A stretch of DNA of 7,139 nt from DATFQE01 sp035264445. GTDB lineage: Bacteria; Actinomycetota; Thermoleophilia; Gaiellales; Gaiellaceae. Shown piece by piece: positions 5,413 through 7,139 of this stretch (within the stretch, counting starts at the first letter, position 1; every line of letters starts with the position of its first letter). The notes below the pieces were generated by a model. That model had not been told where the DNA came from and did no database searches. It was given only the letters and a program-made list of their open reading frames with translations. The stretch lies in the NCBI GenBank assembly GCA_035264445.1, contig DATFQE010000100.1, forward strand, positions 1 to 7,139, given 5' to 3'. The position numbers and the translations under genes are program-made.

Positions 5413-5862
5413 CTAGAAGACGAGGTAGACGACTTCGCCGACCATCGCGGGCTTCTCGGAGCCCTCGATCTCGACCTCGGCGGCGACGTGGTACAGGACG
5501 CCCTCGCCGCGCTTCTCCGCCGACGTGATCGTGCCCTTGAGGCGAACGCGCGAGCCGGACGGCACGGGCGCGGTGAAGCGGACCTTCTCGATCCCGTAGT
5601 TGACGCCCATGCTCGCGTCGGTGACGCTGAGCATCGTCCCGAGCAAGCCGGGGAGCAGCGCCAGCGACAGGTAGCCGTGCGCGACCGTCGTCCCGAACGG
5701 CCCCTGGACGGCCTTCTCGGGATCGACGTGGATCCACTGGTGGTCGCCGGTCGCGTCGGCGAACTGCTCGATCGCGCGCTGCTCGATCGTGACCCACTCG
5801 CTGGGCTCGAGCTCCAGCCCGGCCGCGTCCTCGAGCTCTGCGAGCGTGAGCTGCTTGCTCAT
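5413..5862 (-). CDS. MaoC/NodN-like hot-dog fold enoyl-CoA hydratase
   Basis: A 149-residue single hot-dog protein of the MaoC-like dehydratase superfamily, closest in pattern to NodN-type proteins. The hydratase-2 motif appears as FADATGDHQWIHVDPE (residues 34-49), with catalytic Asp40 and His45. The usual Asn-Pro of the motif is Gln-Trp, as in the NodN-like branch. GPFGTTVAHGYLSLAL (54-69) is the second conserved block lining the acyl-CoA site. The expected activity is hydration of a trans-2-enoyl-CoA to a 3-hydroxyacyl-CoA; substrate chain length is not readable. The ATG at 5862 overlaps the TGA of the upstream acyl-CoA synthetase (ATGA), and AGGTGG (5873-5878) may serve as its ribosome binding site. 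The two genes form an operon, so it probably processes the CoA ester made by the synthetase or a derivative. No membrane or signal sequence; cytoplasmic. Confidence 0.9.
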   Translation of the reverse strand: MSKQLTLAELEDAAGLELEPSEWVTIEQRAIEQFADATGDHQWIHVDPEKAVQGPFGTTVAHGYLSLALLPGLLGTMLSVTDASMGVNYGIEKVRFTAPVPSGSRVRLKGTITSAEKRGEGVLYHVAAEVEIEGSEKPAMVGEVVYLVF

Positions 5863-7139
5863 GCTCCGACCGCCACCTGCGAGCGGAGCGCCTTGCGGTC
5901 GAGCTTGCCCACGGGCGTCAGGGGCAGCGACGGGACGACATGGACCTCGCGCGGGTACTTGTAGCCGCCGATCCGCTCCTTGCAGAAGGCGACCAGGTCG
6001 TCCGGGCCGACGTCGTCGGAGCTGAGCTCGACGAAGGCCACGACCTCCTCGCCGTGGAGGTCGTCCGGCCGCCCGACCACGCCGGCGGCCGCGACCGCCG
6101 GGTGCTCCATCAGCGCCTCCTCGACGTCGCGCGGGAAAACGTTGAAGCCGCTGCGGATGATCAGGTCCTTCTTGCGGTCGACGACCCGGAGGTAGCCGTC
6201 GGCGTCCAGGAAGCCGAGGTCGCCGGTGTGCAGCCAGCCGTCGCGGAGCACCTCGGCGGTCAAGTCGGGCGCGTGCCAGTAGCCGAGCATGACTGCGGGC
6301 GAGCGGACGAGGATCTCCCCCACGCCCTGCCGGTCGGGCTCGTCGATCCGCACCTCGATCCCGGGCACCGGCGTGCCGACCGACCCGAGGCGCGAGCGGC
6401 CGGGCGGGGACGAGGACACGAGCGCCGACGATTCGGTCAGGCCGTAACCCTCGCGGATCTCGACGCCGGGCACTCGTCGAAGGAGCTCCTCTGCGGTCTC
6501 CGGCGCCAGCGGCGCCGCGCCCGAGACGACGTACCGAAGCTCCGAGAGGTCGTACTCCTCGAGCGGCTCGGTCAGGAGCAGCTTGAGCATCGACGGCACG
6601 ACGGCGGCGATCTGGGCTCGGTGCTCCTGCGCGAGCTGGAGCCACGCCTCGGGCTGGAACCAGCGCATCAGCACGCTCGAGTGGGGCTCGCGGACGTGAA
6701 AGCCGACGACCGTCACGAGCAGGCCGAACGCGTGCGAGAGCGGCAGCGCTCCGAGCGAGCGCGTGATCCCGGGGACGTAGCCGGCGTCGTGCCCCGACCT
6801 GCCCGCGAACCAGAGGTTCTCGTGGGAGAGCATCACTCCCTTGGCCCGGCCGGTCGTGCCGCCCGTGTACATCAGCGCGGCGAGGTCGGCGCCCGCCGGA
6901 GGGACGATCGGCGACGGGTCTGCCTGCTCGAGCTCCGCAAAACGGTCGATCGTAATGACCTCGATCTCTCCGGCCGCCGCGCGCGCGTTGTCGGCCAGCT
7001 CGGGGCTCGCGAGGATCAGCCGGGCGCCCGAGTCCGAGACGATGTGCGCCAGCTCGGCCGGCGGCAGCAGGAAGATCGCCGGCGTCGCGACCGCGCCGAT
7101 TCGCCAGATCGCGTTGTAGGCGATCCCCACCTCCGGGCA
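5859..7139 (-). CDS. Acyl-CoA synthetase (AMP-binding), N-terminus beyond window
   Basis: 426 residues are visible; the reading frame continues past the right edge, and roughly the first 50-80 residues are missing, judged against a family length near 500. The enzyme belongs to the adenylate-forming superfamily and activates a carboxylic acid with ATP to an acyl-adenylate, then to an acyl-CoA. Positions in the visible part: phosphate loop YTGGTTGRAKG (91-101), SGAAPLAPE (206-214), YGLTES (232-237), HTGDLG (304-309), the hinge region VDRKKDLIIRSGFNVFP (320-336), and the C-terminal PLTPVGKLDRKAL, in which Lys412 is the catalytic lysine of the adenylation step. All core motifs are intact. The closest general type is a medium- or long-chain fatty acid-CoA ligase, but aromatic acid ligases share these motifs, so the substrate is open. 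Its TGA overlaps the start of the MaoC-type gene. Confidence 0.93.
   Translation of the reverse strand, partial: CPEVGIAYNAIWRIGAVATPAIFLLPPAELAHIVSDSGARLILASPELADNARAAAGEIEVITIDRFAELEQADPSPIVPPAGADLAALMYTGGTTGRAKGVMLSHENLWFAGRSGHDAGYVPGITRSLGALPLSHAFGLLVTVVGFHVREPHSSVLMRWFQPEAWLQLAQEHRAQIAAVVPSMLKLLLTEPLEEYDLSELRYVVSGAAPLAPETAEELLRRVPGVEIREGYGLTESSALVSSSPPGRSRLGSVGTPVPGIEVRIDEPDRQGVGEILVRSPAVMLGYWHAPDLTAEVLRDGWLHTGDLGFLDADGYLRVVDRKKDLIIRSGFNVFPRDVEEALMEHPAVAAAGVVGRPDDLHGEEVVAFVELSSDDVGPDDLVAFCKERIGGYKYPREVHVVPSLPLTPVGKLDRKALRSQVAVGA

Noticed and set aside
5273..5416. Plus-strand 47-codon frame starting MSYASVIEPG
   Set aside because: It has no ribosome binding site, a low-complexity Pro/Ala composition, and a stop overlapping the MaoC-type gene end. 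Chance open frames of this length are common at this GC content.

Overview
This is a GC-rich, gene-dense chromosomal window. Codon use and gene content suggest an actinobacterium, possibly of the Thermoleophilia (Gaiella/Solirubrobacter) type. That placement is inferred from style and recalled protein resemblance, not from a marker gene. I see no RNA genes, mobile elements, CRISPR arrays or phage genes. It reads as ordinary chromosome with one metabolically interesting operon.

Left part (1-2541). A minus-strand gene of unknown function runs off the left edge (1-330). Divergent from it is a small secreted Thr/Ser-rich, acidic protein with a strong Shine-Dalgarno site (436-741). An AI-2E/PerM-type membrane permease on the minus strand (738-1823) converges on that small gene, and their stop codons overlap. 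The permease is divergent from a YugP-like membrane zinc metallopeptidase (1841-2527). The two start codons are exactly 18 bp apart and sit on near-symmetric -10-like elements, which suggests a shared bidirectional, possibly leaderless promoter. A FadR-type GntR regulator (2542-3258) follows the peptidase 14 nt later on the same strand.

Middle (3245-5181, minus strand). This is a two-gene operon. A compact RuBisCO-like protein (Form IV type) is followed by mtnA, the 5-methylthioribose-1-phosphate isomerase of methionine salvage, with a 4-bp ATGA stop/start overlap. MtnA makes methylthioribulose-1-phosphate. The adjacent RuBisCO-like protein is the natural candidate to act on that product, or on one a step later. 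It keeps the carbamylation lysine and metal-binding Asp/Glu but has lost several residues needed for CO2 fixation. This pair is the best candidate here for under-described biochemistry.

Right part (5182-7139). A 231-bp gap holds a short dyad and no confident gene. Beyond it lies another minus-strand operon, an acyl-CoA synthetase (AMP-binding; its first residues lie beyond the right edge) followed by a NodN/MaoC-type hot-dog hydratase, again with an ATGA overlap. Together they look like activation of a carboxylic acid to its CoA thioester and hydration of the enoyl-CoA.
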